This document shows positions 42,527 through 51,475 of a stretch of 64,000 nt of DNA, in pieces. Source of the stretch: JAGVSZ01 sp963747775. GTDB taxonomy: Bacteria; Pseudomonadota; Gammaproteobacteria; Burkholderiales; SG8-39. The stretch lies in assembly GCA_963747775.1 (NCBI GenBank), contig CAVVGT010000002.1, positions 62,001 to 126,000 on the forward strand, read 5' to 3'. Position 1 is the stretch's first letter. Each line of letters begins with the position of its first letter. Position numbers and translations under genes: made by a program. The notes below the pieces were generated by a model. The model worked only from the letters and a program-made list of their open reading frames with translations, did not search any database and had not been told where the DNA came from.

Positions 42527-43183
42527 ATGCCCCGGCTCCTCGTCATCAACCCCAACACCACGCAGGCAATCACCGAGCTTGTCGCATGGCACGTGCGCAA
42601 TGCGGTCGGGCCCGGGTTCGAGATCGTCGCGGCAACGGGCAGCTTCGGCTGCGCCTACATCAGCTCGGAGGCCTGCTATGCGATCGGTGCGCACGCGGCG
42701 CTCGACTGTCTCGAGAAGCACGGGGCCGGATGCGACGCAGTGCTGCTCGCGTGCTTCGGCGACCCGGGGCTTTTCGCGCTGAAGGAGACGAGTCCGGTGC
42801 CGGTGCTCGGCCTCGCCGAGGCGTCGATGACCGAGGCGGCGGAGACGGCCGGGCGCTTCTCGATCGTGACCGGCGGTGTGGTGTGGAAACCGATGCTCGA
42901 ACGGTTCACGGCACAGATCGGCTATGCCGACCGTCTCGCGAGCGTGCGCACCGTTGCGCTCGCGGGCGGGCAGATCGCCGCCGACCCGGATGCGGCGCTT
43001 GCGATCCTTGCCGAGGAATCCCGCGCGGCGGCGGAACGGGACGGCGCCAAGGTGGTGATCCTCGGCGGAGCCGGTCTCGCCGGGCTCGCTGCGCGCATCG
43101 CCGACCGCGTGCCGGTGCCGGTGCTCGACAGCGTGCTGGTCGGCGCGCGGCGGATCGCTGCGCTGGCCGGAAAGTCGCACTGA
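42527..43183 (+). CDS. Asp/Glu/hydantoin racemase family protein lacking the second Cys
   Basis: The 218-residue protein begins LLVINPNTTQAITE, the signature of hydantoin/allantoin racemases. The first catalytic Cys is present in LLACFGDPG, but the second, usually in LGCAGM, is replaced by Gly (VILGGAGLAG). A two-base racemisation mechanism with two Cys is therefore not supported; it may be a one-base epimerase, an arylmalonate decarboxylase-like enzyme or an inactive member. It lies nine bases after OsmC and 17 bases before an SDR gene. Confidence 0.85.
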   Translation: MPRLLVINPNTTQAITELVAWHVRNAVGPGFEIVAATGSFGCAYISSEACYAIGAHAALDCLEKHGAGCDAVLLACFGDPGLFALKETSPVPVLGLAEASMTEAAETAGRFSIVTGGVVWKPMLERFTAQIGYADRLASVRTVALAGGQIAADPDAALAILAEESRAAAERDGAKVVILGGAGLAGLAARIADRVPVPVLDSVLVGARRIAALAGKSH

Positions 43184-43200
43184 CCCAAAGGAGCGAAACG

Positions 43201-43983
43201 ATGGCAGAGAGATTGCTCGCCGGCGACACGGCGCTCGTCACCGGCGGCGCGTCGGGAATCGGGCGGGGGGTCGCGACCGCCTTCGCGCGCGAGGGCGCGC
43301 GCGTCGTGCTCGCGGACGTGGAGGCGGCGCGGGGCGAGGAGGTCGCCGCGGCGATCCGCGCCGCGGGCGGCGACGCGCGCTTCGTGACCGCCGACCTGTC
43401 GACGCGCGACGGGGCGGCAACGCTGCTCGCGAACGCGCTGGCGGCGCTCGGATCGCTCTCCATCCTCGTCCACAGCGCGAGCCCGCGGCGCCTCGAAGCC
43501 GATACCGTTGCGGCGGTGAGCGACGAGACCTGGGACCGCATGCTCGCGGTCAACCTGCGCGCCGGCTTCCAGCTCGGCCGCGACGCGGCACGCCACATGC
43601 GCGAGCGGGGCATCAAGGGCCGCATCCTGTTCATGACCTCGCTGCACGCCGAGTCGCCGCGCAACCTGCCGCACTACAGCGCGTCCAAGGCCGGGCAGAC
43701 GATGGTGATGAAGGAGCTCGCGCGCGCCTTCGGGCCGCACGGCATCCGGGTGAACGCGATCGCGCCGGGCGCGATTCCCGGCGGCGGTTTCGACGCGAAG
43801 GGCGCGGGCATCGAGCGGCTCACGCGCTGCACCAGCCTGCGGCGTCTCGGCACGCCCGAGGACATTGCGGGGATGGCGTTAGCGCTTGTGTGCGAGCGCT
43901 TCTCGGCTTACGTCACCGGAACGACCGTCGCCGTCGACGGCGGTCTGGCGTTGCACAACTGGATCGAGCCGCCGGAGCTCTGA
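43201..43983 (+). CDS. Short-chain dehydrogenase/reductase
   Basis: The 260-residue SDR has the cofactor motif TGGASGIG (16-23), a catalytic Ser in FMTSLH and YSASK for Tyr and Lys. The classical NNAG motif reads VHSAS. AAAGGAG lies before the ATG. The substrate is unknown. It is the third gene of the OsmC-racemase-SDR run. Confidence 0.9.
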   Translation: MAERLLAGDTALVTGGASGIGRGVATAFAREGARVVLADVEAARGEEVAAAIRAAGGDARFVTADLSTRDGAATLLANALAALGSLSILVHSASPRRLEADTVAAVSDETWDRMLAVNLRAGFQLGRDAARHMRERGIKGRILFMTSLHAESPRNLPHYSASKAGQTMVMKELARAFGPHGIRVNAIAPGAIPGGGFDAKGAGIERLTRCTSLRRLGTPEDIAGMALALVCERFSAYVTGTTVAVDGGLALHNWIEPPEL

Positions 43984-43995
43984 TTTCAGGCGACT

Positions 43996-44841
43996 TCAAA
44001 GCGGATTCCCTGGGTTGCGGCCCTCGAGAATGTCGCGCATGCGCGCCTCGACGGCCGGCAGGATGCGCGGATGCGTGAGCACGTAGAAGCGCTCGTCGCG
44101 GACCGCCTCGAAGACCCGCTGCGCGATGTCCGCGGCCGACAGCCGGCCCGACTGCACCGCCTTGCGCATGTTGGCGTCGCGTGCCAGGTCCTCGTCGCTC
44201 TTAGCGCGCGTCTCGCTCAGGGCGGCGGGGCGCGAGCGCTCCGACTCCGCGATGCCCGACGGGAAGTAGGCCGGGCACACGCACCGAGCACCGCACTTTC
44301 GCGCCGCGCGCGGCGAGGTCGTGGTGCAGCGTCTCGCTCAGCGCCACGACCGCGTGCTTCGAGACGTTGTACATGCCCATGCCGGGCGGCGCAGATCAGG
44401 CCCGCGACCGACGCGGTGTTGACGATGTGGCCTTCGTCGTTCTGCGCGAGCGAGGATCGGCGTGAAGACGCGCACGCCGTGGATCACGCCCCACAGGTTC
44501 ACGCCGAGCACCCACTGCCAGTCGGCGACGGTGTTCTCCCACACGACGCCGAGCGGCGCGACGCCGGCGTTGTTGCAGACGACGTGCACCGCGCCGAAGC
44601 GTTCGAGCGTCCGCGCTGCGAGCGCCTCGACGTCGGCGCCGTTCGACACGTCGGCAGCGCACGCGCCACGGCCGCGGTACCCGCCGCCTTCAGGTCGGCT
44701 CCGCCTTGGCGAGTGCGGCCTCGTCGACGTCGGCGAGCACGAGCTGCATGCCTTCGCGCGCGAAGCGCAGCGGCGAGCGCGCGGCCGATGCCCGCTGGCC
44801 GCGCCGGTGACGACGGCGACGCGTCCGGCGAAGCGCTTCAT
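43996..44841 (-). pseudogene. Short-chain dehydrogenase/reductase with many frameshifts
   Basis: Fragments in all three phases reconstruct one SDR from the ATG at 44841: MKRFAGRVAVVTGAASG, then ADVSNGADVEALAARTLERFG, VVCNNAGVAPLGV, VNLWGVIHGVRVFTPIL, and the C-terminal CPAYFPSGIAESERS through RNPGNPL ending at 43996. Breaks fall near 44800, 44690, 44455, 44370 and 44285. The ends and conserved motifs survive. Its start overlaps the stop of the upstream 85-residue gene (ATGA). Either local sequence quality is poor or the gene is decaying. Confidence 0.75.
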
Positions 44842-45095
44842 TCCGGGAAGAACTCCTCCCAGCGTGCCGTCACGAGGGCGCGACCGTCCTCGGTCGTGAG
44901 AAACGCGATCGCGGCGGTCCCGCGCTGCGCGGCGACAAGGCCGCGCGCCTCGAGTTCCGCGAGCGCAGCGTCGATCTCGGTGGTGGCGAGCGGGCGGTTG
45001 AGCCAGTGTTCGAGCTCGCCGTGAATGCGGTGCGGGAGCGTGTGCTCGGGCGCGCACACCGCGAGCAGCGCGAGCCGCAGGGCGTCGATTTCCAT
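44838..45095 (-). CDS. Small conserved protein with winged-helix-like pattern
   Basis: The 85-residue protein has three short helices and a beta-hairpin-like segment: ALRLALLAVCAPEHTLP, ATTEIDAALAELEARGLVAAQRG and AIAFLTTEDGRAL. This looks like a small winged-helix fold with the sixth and seventh strands formed by the hairpin. No family is asserted. Its stop overlaps the SDR start, so it probably belongs to that transcription unit. Confidence 0.65.
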   Translation of the reverse strand: MEIDALRLALLAVCAPEHTLPHRIHGELEHWLNRPLATTEIDAALAELEARGLVAAQRGTAAIAFLTTEDGRALVTARWEEFFPE

Positions 45096-45122
45096 CGAGG
45101 GCGATGATACCGCCGTCCCCCG

Positions 45123-45953
45123 TCAGCCGGCGCGGGCCGTCGCGATCCAGCCCTCGAGCGGGTCCACGTCGCGCGGCAGGCCGAAGTTGCGCGCGCGCCG
45201 ACGCCAGCTCCATGCCGCCTGCAGCGCCGCCAGGACCGCGTCGAGCCGGTCGCCGCTCCCGTCGTCCACGAGCGAGCGGAGCAGGGCGCGATCGCCTTCG
45301 AGGCGCGAGCCGAGCAGCCCACCGTCGCGGCGCAGGGCGCGGACGATCGCGGCGCGCGTGGCGCGGCGCGCCGGCGTCTGCTTGCGCGCCTCGTCGCTCT
45401 TGTACGAATCGCGCGTGATCGCGCGCGCCGCGAGTCCCGGGTACGCCTCCACGGCCACGCGCTGCGGGTCGCCTCTGCGCAGGGTCGGGATGCTCACGCC
45501 CGCCGCCGCGAGGCGAGGCGCGCCTTCGAGGAACATCAGCGCGACCGGAGGGTTGACGAGCTTGATCGGCGAATGCGACGCGGCGGGGAGGTCGGTCGCG
45601 CGGTGCGGATACTTGTCGCCGACGGCGCGCGTTGCGCGGTAGGCGTCGAGCGTCGCCCGGAACGTCTGCCGCCCCATTTCCGCGCAGTGGCGCACGAGCG
45701 TGCCCCACTCGGGCGGCCATCCAAGATCTCGGACCGCGGCGCGTGGCAGGCCGAAGGGAAAGTCGAAGCCGCCGATCCACGGGCCGGGCGCCGCGAGCAG
45801 CCGCTCGAACGCGGGCCAGTCGTGCAGCGGCTCGATCGCCTCGAGCCGGAACGCGCCGGCCGACACGCGGCCGCGCGCGACCACGATCGGTTTCGCGCGG
45901 CGCGGCGCGGACGTGAAGTCCACCCCGAGCACCGAGCGACCGCGGGTGCTCAA
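45123..45953 (-). CDS. DUF429 family protein
   Basis: The 276-residue product shows the DUF429 pattern of RNase H-like predicted nucleases: VLGVDFTSAP at the N-terminus, WIGGFDFPFGLP in the middle and DRLDAVLAALQAAWSW (a late Asp) near the C-terminus. The three acidic positions suit a metal site, but activity is not known. The TTG at 45953 overlaps the stop of the upstream hydrolase (TTGA) and is the best start, as no ATG precedes the conserved region. Confidence 0.78.
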   Translation of the reverse strand: MSTRGRSVLGVDFTSAPRRAKPIVVARGRVSAGAFRLEAIEPLHDWPAFERLLAAPGPWIGGFDFPFGLPRAAVRDLGWPPEWGTLVRHCAEMGRQTFRATLDAYRATRAVGDKYPHRATDLPAASHSPIKLVNPPVALMFLEGAPRLAAAGVSIPTLRRGDPQRVAVEAYPGLAARAITRDSYKSDEARKQTPARRATRAAIVRALRRDGGLLGSRLEGDRALLRSLVDDGSGDRLDAVLAALQAAWSWRRRARNFGLPRDVDPLEGWIATARAG

Positions 45954-47441
45954 CGTTTCGCGTCCGCCTCGATCGCCGCGCCGATCCGCGTGCGCACCAC
46001 CTCGAAGAACGGATTGGAGCGCAGGCGCGCGAACATTCCGAGCGGCACGACGATTGCGCCCGACTCGCCGCGCACGGCGAAGTCCCCGATCGTCCAGACG
46101 AGCGGGCCCGTCTGCTTCGGCGTCAGGCCGTAGACCGGGTCGTCGACGGGGAACGGCAGCGCGACGTGACCCACCGAGAACACGCTCGCGGGCCACTCGA
46201 GGCCGAGCGGCTCCGCCCGGAACTCGGTGCTGCCGGCTTCGCGCGTATTGCCGCCACCTCGCCCGACTCGGGCGCCCGGTTCGTGACGAGCGAGAGCCGG
46301 AACGGCAGCGCGGGCGCGTCGCGGATCGCGGCCAACGCCTCGCGCGGCCCGGGCGCCACGAGAGCGGTCCACTCGTCGCTGCGATTGACGTCGAACACGA
46401 TGAGCTCGTTGCCCGGGCCGGGAGCCGCAGCAGGAATCCGCGCACCACGTCCGCCGCGCTCACCGTCGCGTCGACGACCGACTGGAACGCCGTGACCCGG
46501 GGCATGCGATCGAGCAGGCCTTTCTCCGCGGCCGCCGCGAGCTCGCGGTCGAGGGCGCGCGTGAGCCGGAAGACCTGGTTGCCCGCGTTCACGGTGAACG
46601 AGTTGTACTTGTACGGGTCGTACTCGGGCAGCACGTCGAGCCACTTCGCCTTCTCGAAGTACGGCAGGAAGGAGAGCGCGGAGGCGACGTTCGCGAGCGC
46701 GGCGAACTTCGACACGCCGATCGCGGCGGACAGGAAGAACAGGCGCTGCGGGCGCGGCAGCGTCGGGTCCTCGAGCCCGCGCACCGAGAGCAGCGCGAGG
46801 AGCGGCGCGCCCGTCGAGTAGCCGCCGACGTAGAACGGTTTGGTGCCCGCGCGTTGAGCGGCGTGGCGCGCGGCGAGCTCGACCACGGCGTACCAGTCGG
46901 TCCACTCGCCGTCGACGAGCCCGGCCGGCACGGTGCCGTGCCCGGGCAACCGGACAACGAGAACGTGGAAGCCACGCGCGTGGAAGACCTCGGCCAGCGA
47001 GCGCACGCTGTAGGGCGAGTCCGAGAGGCCATGGACGAGCAGCACCGCGCCGCGCGACTCCGGCGGAGCGAGCTCGTAGGAGCGGTTGTGTCGGCCGCCG
47101 AGCGCCAGCTGCGCGGGCACGCTCTTCGGGTTGTAGCGGCCGATCGACGCCCGGTCGGCGACCGCCGGGTCGTCGAGCACGCGCTTGCGCAGCTCGGCGA
47201 ACAACCGCTCCTCGAGCGCGAGGTACTCGGGAAAGGTCTGCGGTGCCCCGGCGCGGCCGGCGTGGAACTCCTCGGCGAGCGCGATGCGGTGCCACGGCTG
47301 GAGATCGGGCAGGCGCAGGCGCGCCTGCACCGCGAAGACGACGACGATCGTCGCGAGGACGGCCGCGACGAGGCCGGCGAGGTAGAGCGCGACTTTCGCC
47401 GTGCGGCGCGTGGTCGCCTTGAGAAACCGCTCGATCCGCAT
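45950..47441 (-). pseudogene. Membrane-anchored alpha/beta hydrolase, frameshifted near the C-terminal end
   Basis: From the ATG at 47441 the protein has one membrane helix (about 18-40) and then an alpha/beta hydrolase domain: LLVHGLSDSPYSVRSLA, VRLPGHGTVPAGL and nucleophile elbow GYSTGAP. After VRGFLLRLP the frame shifts near 46425 (to GNELIVFDVNRSDEW) and again near 46245 (to AEPLGLEWPASVFSVGHVALPFP), ending at 45950. In the corrected order the acidic and His regions are present. It may be a lysophospholipase/serine aminopeptidase-like enzyme. Overall length is one base more than a whole frame. Confidence 0.78.
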
Positions 47442-47460
47442 CCCCGCAGTCAGCCCGGAG

Positions 47461-47859
47461 TCAACGCTCGGGCGGGACGCTGCGCGGCCGGCGATCCGCG
47501 TCGGTCGCGACATAGGTGAGCGTCGCCTCGGTGACCTTGTGGACCTCGGGATCCTCGGGATTGCGCTGCGCGTAGACCTCGACGTCGACGGTGATCGAGG
47601 TGTTCCCCACGCGCACGATGTCGGCGTAGAACGAAAGCAGGTCGCCAACCAGCACCGGCTGCTCGAAGACGAACTGCGTCACCGCGACCGTCGCGACGCG
47701 GCCCTTGGCGCGCGCGGACGCTCGCACGCCGCCCGCGATGTCGACCTGCGCCATGATCCAGCCGCCGAAGACGTCCCCGTGTATGTTCGCGTCCGACGGC
47801 ATCGGCATCACGCGCAGCACCGGCTGCTTAGCGGCGGGAAGCTTGACGGGATCGGTCAT
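47461..47859 (-). CDS. Acyl-CoA thioesterase (YciA-type hotdog)
   Basis: The 132-residue hotdog protein matches YciA/acyl-CoA hydrolases: MPMPSDANIHGDVFGGWIMAQVD holds the catalytic Asn-His-Gly-Asp region, and VGDLLSFYADIVRVGNTSI follows. It hydrolyses acyl-CoA thioesters in the cytoplasm. It is separated by only 39 bases from the divergent amidohydrolase gene and may share a regulatory region with it. Confidence 0.92.
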   Translation of the reverse strand: MTDPVKLPAAKQPVLRVMPMPSDANIHGDVFGGWIMAQVDIAGGVRASARAKGRVATVAVTQFVFEQPVLVGDLLSFYADIVRVGNTSITVDVEVYAQRNPEDPEVHKVTEATLTYVATDADRRPRSVPPER

Positions 47860-47898
47860 GCCGATGATTCTAGCCGGAGTGCACAGGGAGAGGCGGCG

Positions 47899-49419
47899 AT
47901 GAAGAAGCTCAAAGCGAGCGCGCGGGTGACGGTGGTCCGCGGCGGGCGGCTGCTCGATGCGGCGCGGCGCCGCGCGGACGCTGCGGACCTCCTGGTCGAG
48001 GGCGACACGATCGGCGCCGTCGGGCCCACCGGGATGAAGGCGCCGGCGGGCGCGACCGTCTTCGACGCGCGCGGGATGCTCCTGCATCCGGGGCTCGTCA
48101 ACGCCCACACGCACGGCCACGGCAATCTCGGCAAGGGGATGGGCGACCGGTGGACGCTCGAGCTGCTGCTGACCGCGAGCCCGTGGCTCGCGGGGCACCG
48201 GACCACGCAGGACAAGTATCTCGGCACCCTGATCGGCGCGGCGGAGATGGCGCTGAAGGGCTGCACCGCATGCTACGACCTGAGCTTCGAGTTCCCGACG
48301 CCGAGCGTGGAAGGGATGAACGCCGCGGCGCAGGCCTATCGCGACGTCGGCATTCGCGCGGTGGTCGCGCCGATGGTCGCGGACCACTCGTTCTACGAGG
48401 CGATCCCGGGGCTGATGGAGATGCTGCCGCCGGCGTTGCAGAAAGACGTGGAGCGGTTCCGGCTCGCGCCGTACAAGACGACGCTGGCCAACATCCGCCG
48501 CGTGCTGCGCGGCTGGAAGGGCGATCGCGACCAGGTTCGTCCGGCCGTCGCGCCGACGATCCCGCACCACTGCAGCGACGCATTTCTCGCCGGGTGCGGA
48601 ACGCTCGCGCGGGAGTTCGGCGTCGGGCTCCACTCGCACGTGGCGGAGTCCAAGGTGCAGGTGATCGCCGGTCTCAGGCGCTACGGGACCACGCTCGCCG
48701 CCCACATGGACGAGCTGGGCCTCGTCGGCCCGGACTTCACCGTGGCGCACGGCGTGTGGCTCGACGACGACGACATGCGGCGCCTCGGCGACAAGGGTGC
48801 CTCGGTCGCGCACAATCCGGGCAGCAACATGCGCCTGGGCAGCGGGCTCGCCGACATGCGCGGCATGCTCGAGCGCAAGGTCAACGTCGGCATCGGCACC
48901 GATGGCGCGAACTGCTCCGACAATCTCAACATGTACGAGGCGATGCGGCTCGCGTCGCTCGCCTCGAAGGCGCAGGGCCCGGATTGCGGGCGCTGGATCG
49001 GGACCGACGAGGCGCTGCGCGCGGCGACCGAGGGCAGCGCGCGCGCGCTCGGCTTCGGCGACCGGATCGGCCGCCTCGCGCCGGGATGGAAGGCCGACAT
49101 CGTCTTCCTCGACCTCGGCCACGTGAACTGGATCCCGTTCAACGATCCGGTCAACCAGCTCGTGCATACCGAGGACGGCAACGCGGTGCACTCGGTGATG
49201 GTCGGCGGGCGGATGATCGTCGAGAACCGCCGGCTGCTGACCGTGGTGCCCTCGCGCCTCGCGCGCGAGGCCGAGGAGGCGCGGGCGCGTCTCGCGCGCC
49301 TCAACCGCGACAACCGGAAGCTATGCGACCGGCTCGCGCGGATCGTCGGGACCTACTGCCCGGGGCTGGCGAAGACGCCGTTGCACGTTCATCGATACGG
49401 CGCGAGCCGGCCGTACTGA
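47899..49419 (+). CDS. Amidohydrolase (ATZ/TRZ/SsnA type)
   Basis: The 506-residue protein is a metal-dependent amidohydrolase: HTH at residues 70-72, HSHVAES (later His), the VAHG His and GTDGANCSDN (Asp) complete the mononuclear metal site. The family includes chlorohydrolases, guanine deaminase-like and ATZ/TRZ enzymes that deaminate or dechlorinate N-heterocycles. GGGAGAGG lies before the ATG. An inverted-repeat terminator follows at 49425-49450. The substrate cannot be predicted, but a link to the AtzG-amidase pair is suggestive. Confidence 0.9.
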   Translation: MKKLKASARVTVVRGGRLLDAARRRADAADLLVEGDTIGAVGPTGMKAPAGATVFDARGMLLHPGLVNAHTHGHGNLGKGMGDRWTLELLLTASPWLAGHRTTQDKYLGTLIGAAEMALKGCTACYDLSFEFPTPSVEGMNAAAQAYRDVGIRAVVAPMVADHSFYEAIPGLMEMLPPALQKDVERFRLAPYKTTLANIRRVLRGWKGDRDQVRPAVAPTIPHHCSDAFLAGCGTLAREFGVGLHSHVAESKVQVIAGLRRYGTTLAAHMDELGLVGPDFTVAHGVWLDDDDMRRLGDKGASVAHNPGSNMRLGSGLADMRGMLERKVNVGIGTDGANCSDNLNMYEAMRLASLASKAQGPDCGRWIGTDEALRAATEGSARALGFGDRIGRLAPGWKADIVFLDLGHVNWIPFNDPVNQLVHTEDGNAVHSVMVGGRMIVENRRLLTVVPSRLAREAEEARARLARLNRDNRKLCDRLARIVGTYCPGLAKTPLHVHRYGASRPY

Positions 49420-49424
49420 AACGC

Positions 49425-49450
49425 AAGCGGGGCGCTTACGCGCCCCGCTT
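49425..49450. terminator. Hairpin terminator between convergent genes
   Basis: AAGCGGGGCGC and its exact reverse complement surround a TTAC loop, giving an 11-base perfect stem with TT-rich flanks. It lies six bases after the amidohydrolase stop and 32 bases from the convergent fadJ-like stop, so it may serve both strands. Confidence 0.75.
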
Positions 49451-49481
49451 TGCCTGCTTCTTCCACAACGGGATTCAGGTG

Positions 49482-51443
49482 CTATCCGCGCGTCGCCAGA
49501 TACTTCATCGGCCCGCCGCGGAACGGCGCGAAGCCGGTCCCGAAAATGAGTCCCGCATCCGCAAGATCGCCGTCCTCCACGATTCCCTCGGCGACGGCCT
49601 TCTGCGCTTCGGCGAGATACGGGTCGATGACGCGCTTGATGAGCTCGTCGTTGACCTGGCCGGCCTGGCCCTTTGCCGGCTTGCCCTTTTCCCAGCGGTA
49701 GAACCCCTCGCCGGACTTCTTGCCGAGCTTGCCGGCCTTGAGCAATTCTTCGAGCCGCTTCGGCGGTGTCGCGTCCGCGCCCGCAAGCGCCTTGCCCGCA
49801 GCGGCACAGATGTCGAGGCCGACGGTGTCGGCGAGCGCGATCGGGCCCATCGGCATGCCGAACTGCTCCGCGGCCTTGTCGATCGTTTCGGCGCTCACCC
49901 CTTCGTCGAGCATCCTGAATGCGTTCGCCATGTAGGGGCCGAGCACGCGGTTCACCAGGAATCCGGGCGCGTCCTTCACCGGCAGCGGTAGCTTGTCGAT
50001 CTGGCGCGCGAACGCGGCGCCGCGCTTCGCCCACTCGGGATTCGTCACTGCGCCCGCGACGATCTCGACCAGCTGCAGCTGCGGCACGGGGTTGAAGAAG
50101 TGCAGACCGACGAGCCGCGACGGGTCCTTCATCGTCGCGCCGATGTCCGCGAGCTTCAGGCTCGAGGTGTTGGTCGCGAGGATCGCGTCGGGCTTGGCCT
50201 TCGCCTCGATCTCCGCGAACAGCTTCTGCTTGATCTCCAGGTTCTCGACGATGGCCTCGATGATCACGTCGGCGTGGCGCACGCCGTCGCCGCGCACGTC
50301 CGGAATGAGGCGGTCGAGCGCGTCGCGGACCCGCAGCTTGTCCTTGATGCGCTTGCCGAACAGCTCGCCGGCTCGCTTCAACGCCGGGGCGATGCGCTCG
50401 GGCGCGGTGTCCTGCAGCGTCACGGTGAGGCCGCGCAGCGCGCACACCGCGGCGATGTCGCCGCCCATGACTCCGGCGCCGATGACGTGGACGCGCCGTG
50501 CTGTGAAATCGGCCGCCTTCCCGGCCGCCTTCATGCGCTCCTGCAGGCCGAAGATGCGGATCAGGTTCTTCGTGGTCGGATGCTGGGCAAGCTTCGCGAT
50601 CGACGCGTCGTCCGCGTGCGGCGGCAGGAACGGGTCGCCGCCCCATTTCTCCCATAGCTCGAGGATCGCGTACGGCGCCGGGTAGTGCTCGCGCCGCGCC
50701 TTCTTCTCCAGCTGCGACCGTGCCATCGCCGCGACGACGCTCTTGAGCGGCCCGTTCATCATGCGCTGGATGAAGGGGAGCCGGCGCGGCGCAGGCGCCT
50801 CCAGCAGCATCATGCGCGCCGCGTTCTCCATCACGCGCGGCGGCACCGACGCGTCGACGAGGCCGATCCGCTTCGCGCGGCGCGCGTCGACCGAGCGGCC
50901 GGTCATCATGATATCGAGTGCGGCCTGCGGGCCGACCAACTTCGGCAGCCGCAGGACGCCACCCCAGCCGGGCAGAATCCCGAGCATCACCTCCGGCAGG
51001 GCGAACCGCGTGCCCGGCTCGTCGACCGCGATCCGGTAGCGGCACGCAATGGCGAGCTCGAGACCGCCGCCCATGCAGAACCCGCGCACGAGCGCGAGCG
51101 TCGGGAAGGGCAGGGCGGCGAGCTTGTTGAACGCTTCCCAGCCGCGGCGCACGATTGCCAGCGCGCCTTCAACGTTCTCGACGCGCGTGAACTCCTCGAC
51201 GTCCGCACCGGCGATGAAGCCGGAATCCTTGCCCGAGCGGATCACGAGACCGCGCGGCTGTTCCTGTGCGAGGCGCTCGACGATGGAGACGAACTCCGCC
51301 ATGACGTCCGTCGAGAACGTGTTGGTCGAGGCGCCCGCCTTGTCGAACGTGAGCCAGACGATCCCGTCGGCGTCCTTGTCGAGTTGGAAGTGCCGGTATT
51401 CGCCGAGCGCCCGCTGATCCAGAACCGCGTCTGCCGGATTCAT
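49482..51443 (-). CDS. Enoyl-CoA hydratase / 3-hydroxyacyl-CoA dehydrogenase multifunctional enzyme (FadJ/FadB type)
   Basis: The 653-residue protein has an N-terminal crotonase domain (about 15-200: GKDSGFIAGADVEEF, GFCMGGGLELAIAC, LPEVMLGILPGWGG with the catalytic Glu) and a hydroxyacyl-CoA dehydrogenase domain from about 305 (GAGVMGGDIAAVCALRG, HFFNPVP with the catalytic His, PGFLVNRVLGPY). It performs hydration and oxidation of the beta-oxidation spiral. It is the last gene of the TetR-fadE operon, 32 bases after the thiolase stop. Confidence 0.94.
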   Translation of the reverse strand: MNPADAVLDQRALGEYRHFQLDKDADGIVWLTFDKAGASTNTFSTDVMAEFVSIVERLAQEQPRGLVIRSGKDSGFIAGADVEEFTRVENVEGALAIVRRGWEAFNKLAALPFPTLALVRGFCMGGGLELAIACRYRIAVDEPGTRFALPEVMLGILPGWGGVLRLPKLVGPQAALDIMMTGRSVDARRAKRIGLVDASVPPRVMENAARMMLLEAPAPRRLPFIQRMMNGPLKSVVAAMARSQLEKKARREHYPAPYAILELWEKWGGDPFLPPHADDASIAKLAQHPTTKNLIRIFGLQERMKAAGKAADFTARRVHVIGAGVMGGDIAAVCALRGLTVTLQDTAPERIAPALKRAGELFGKRIKDKLRVRDALDRLIPDVRGDGVRHADVIIEAIVENLEIKQKLFAEIEAKAKPDAILATNTSSLKLADIGATMKDPSRLVGLHFFNPVPQLQLVEIVAGAVTNPEWAKRGAAFARQIDKLPLPVKDAPGFLVNRVLGPYMANAFRMLDEGVSAETIDKAAEQFGMPMGPIALADTVGLDICAAAGKALAGADATPPKRLEELLKAGKLGKKSGEGFYRWEKGKPAKGQAGQVNDELIKRVIDPYLAEAQKAVAEGIVEDGDLADAGLIFGTGFAPFRGGPMKYLATRG

Positions 51444-51475
51444 CGCAGTATCCCTTCGTTCGTGTTGATCCGCGC

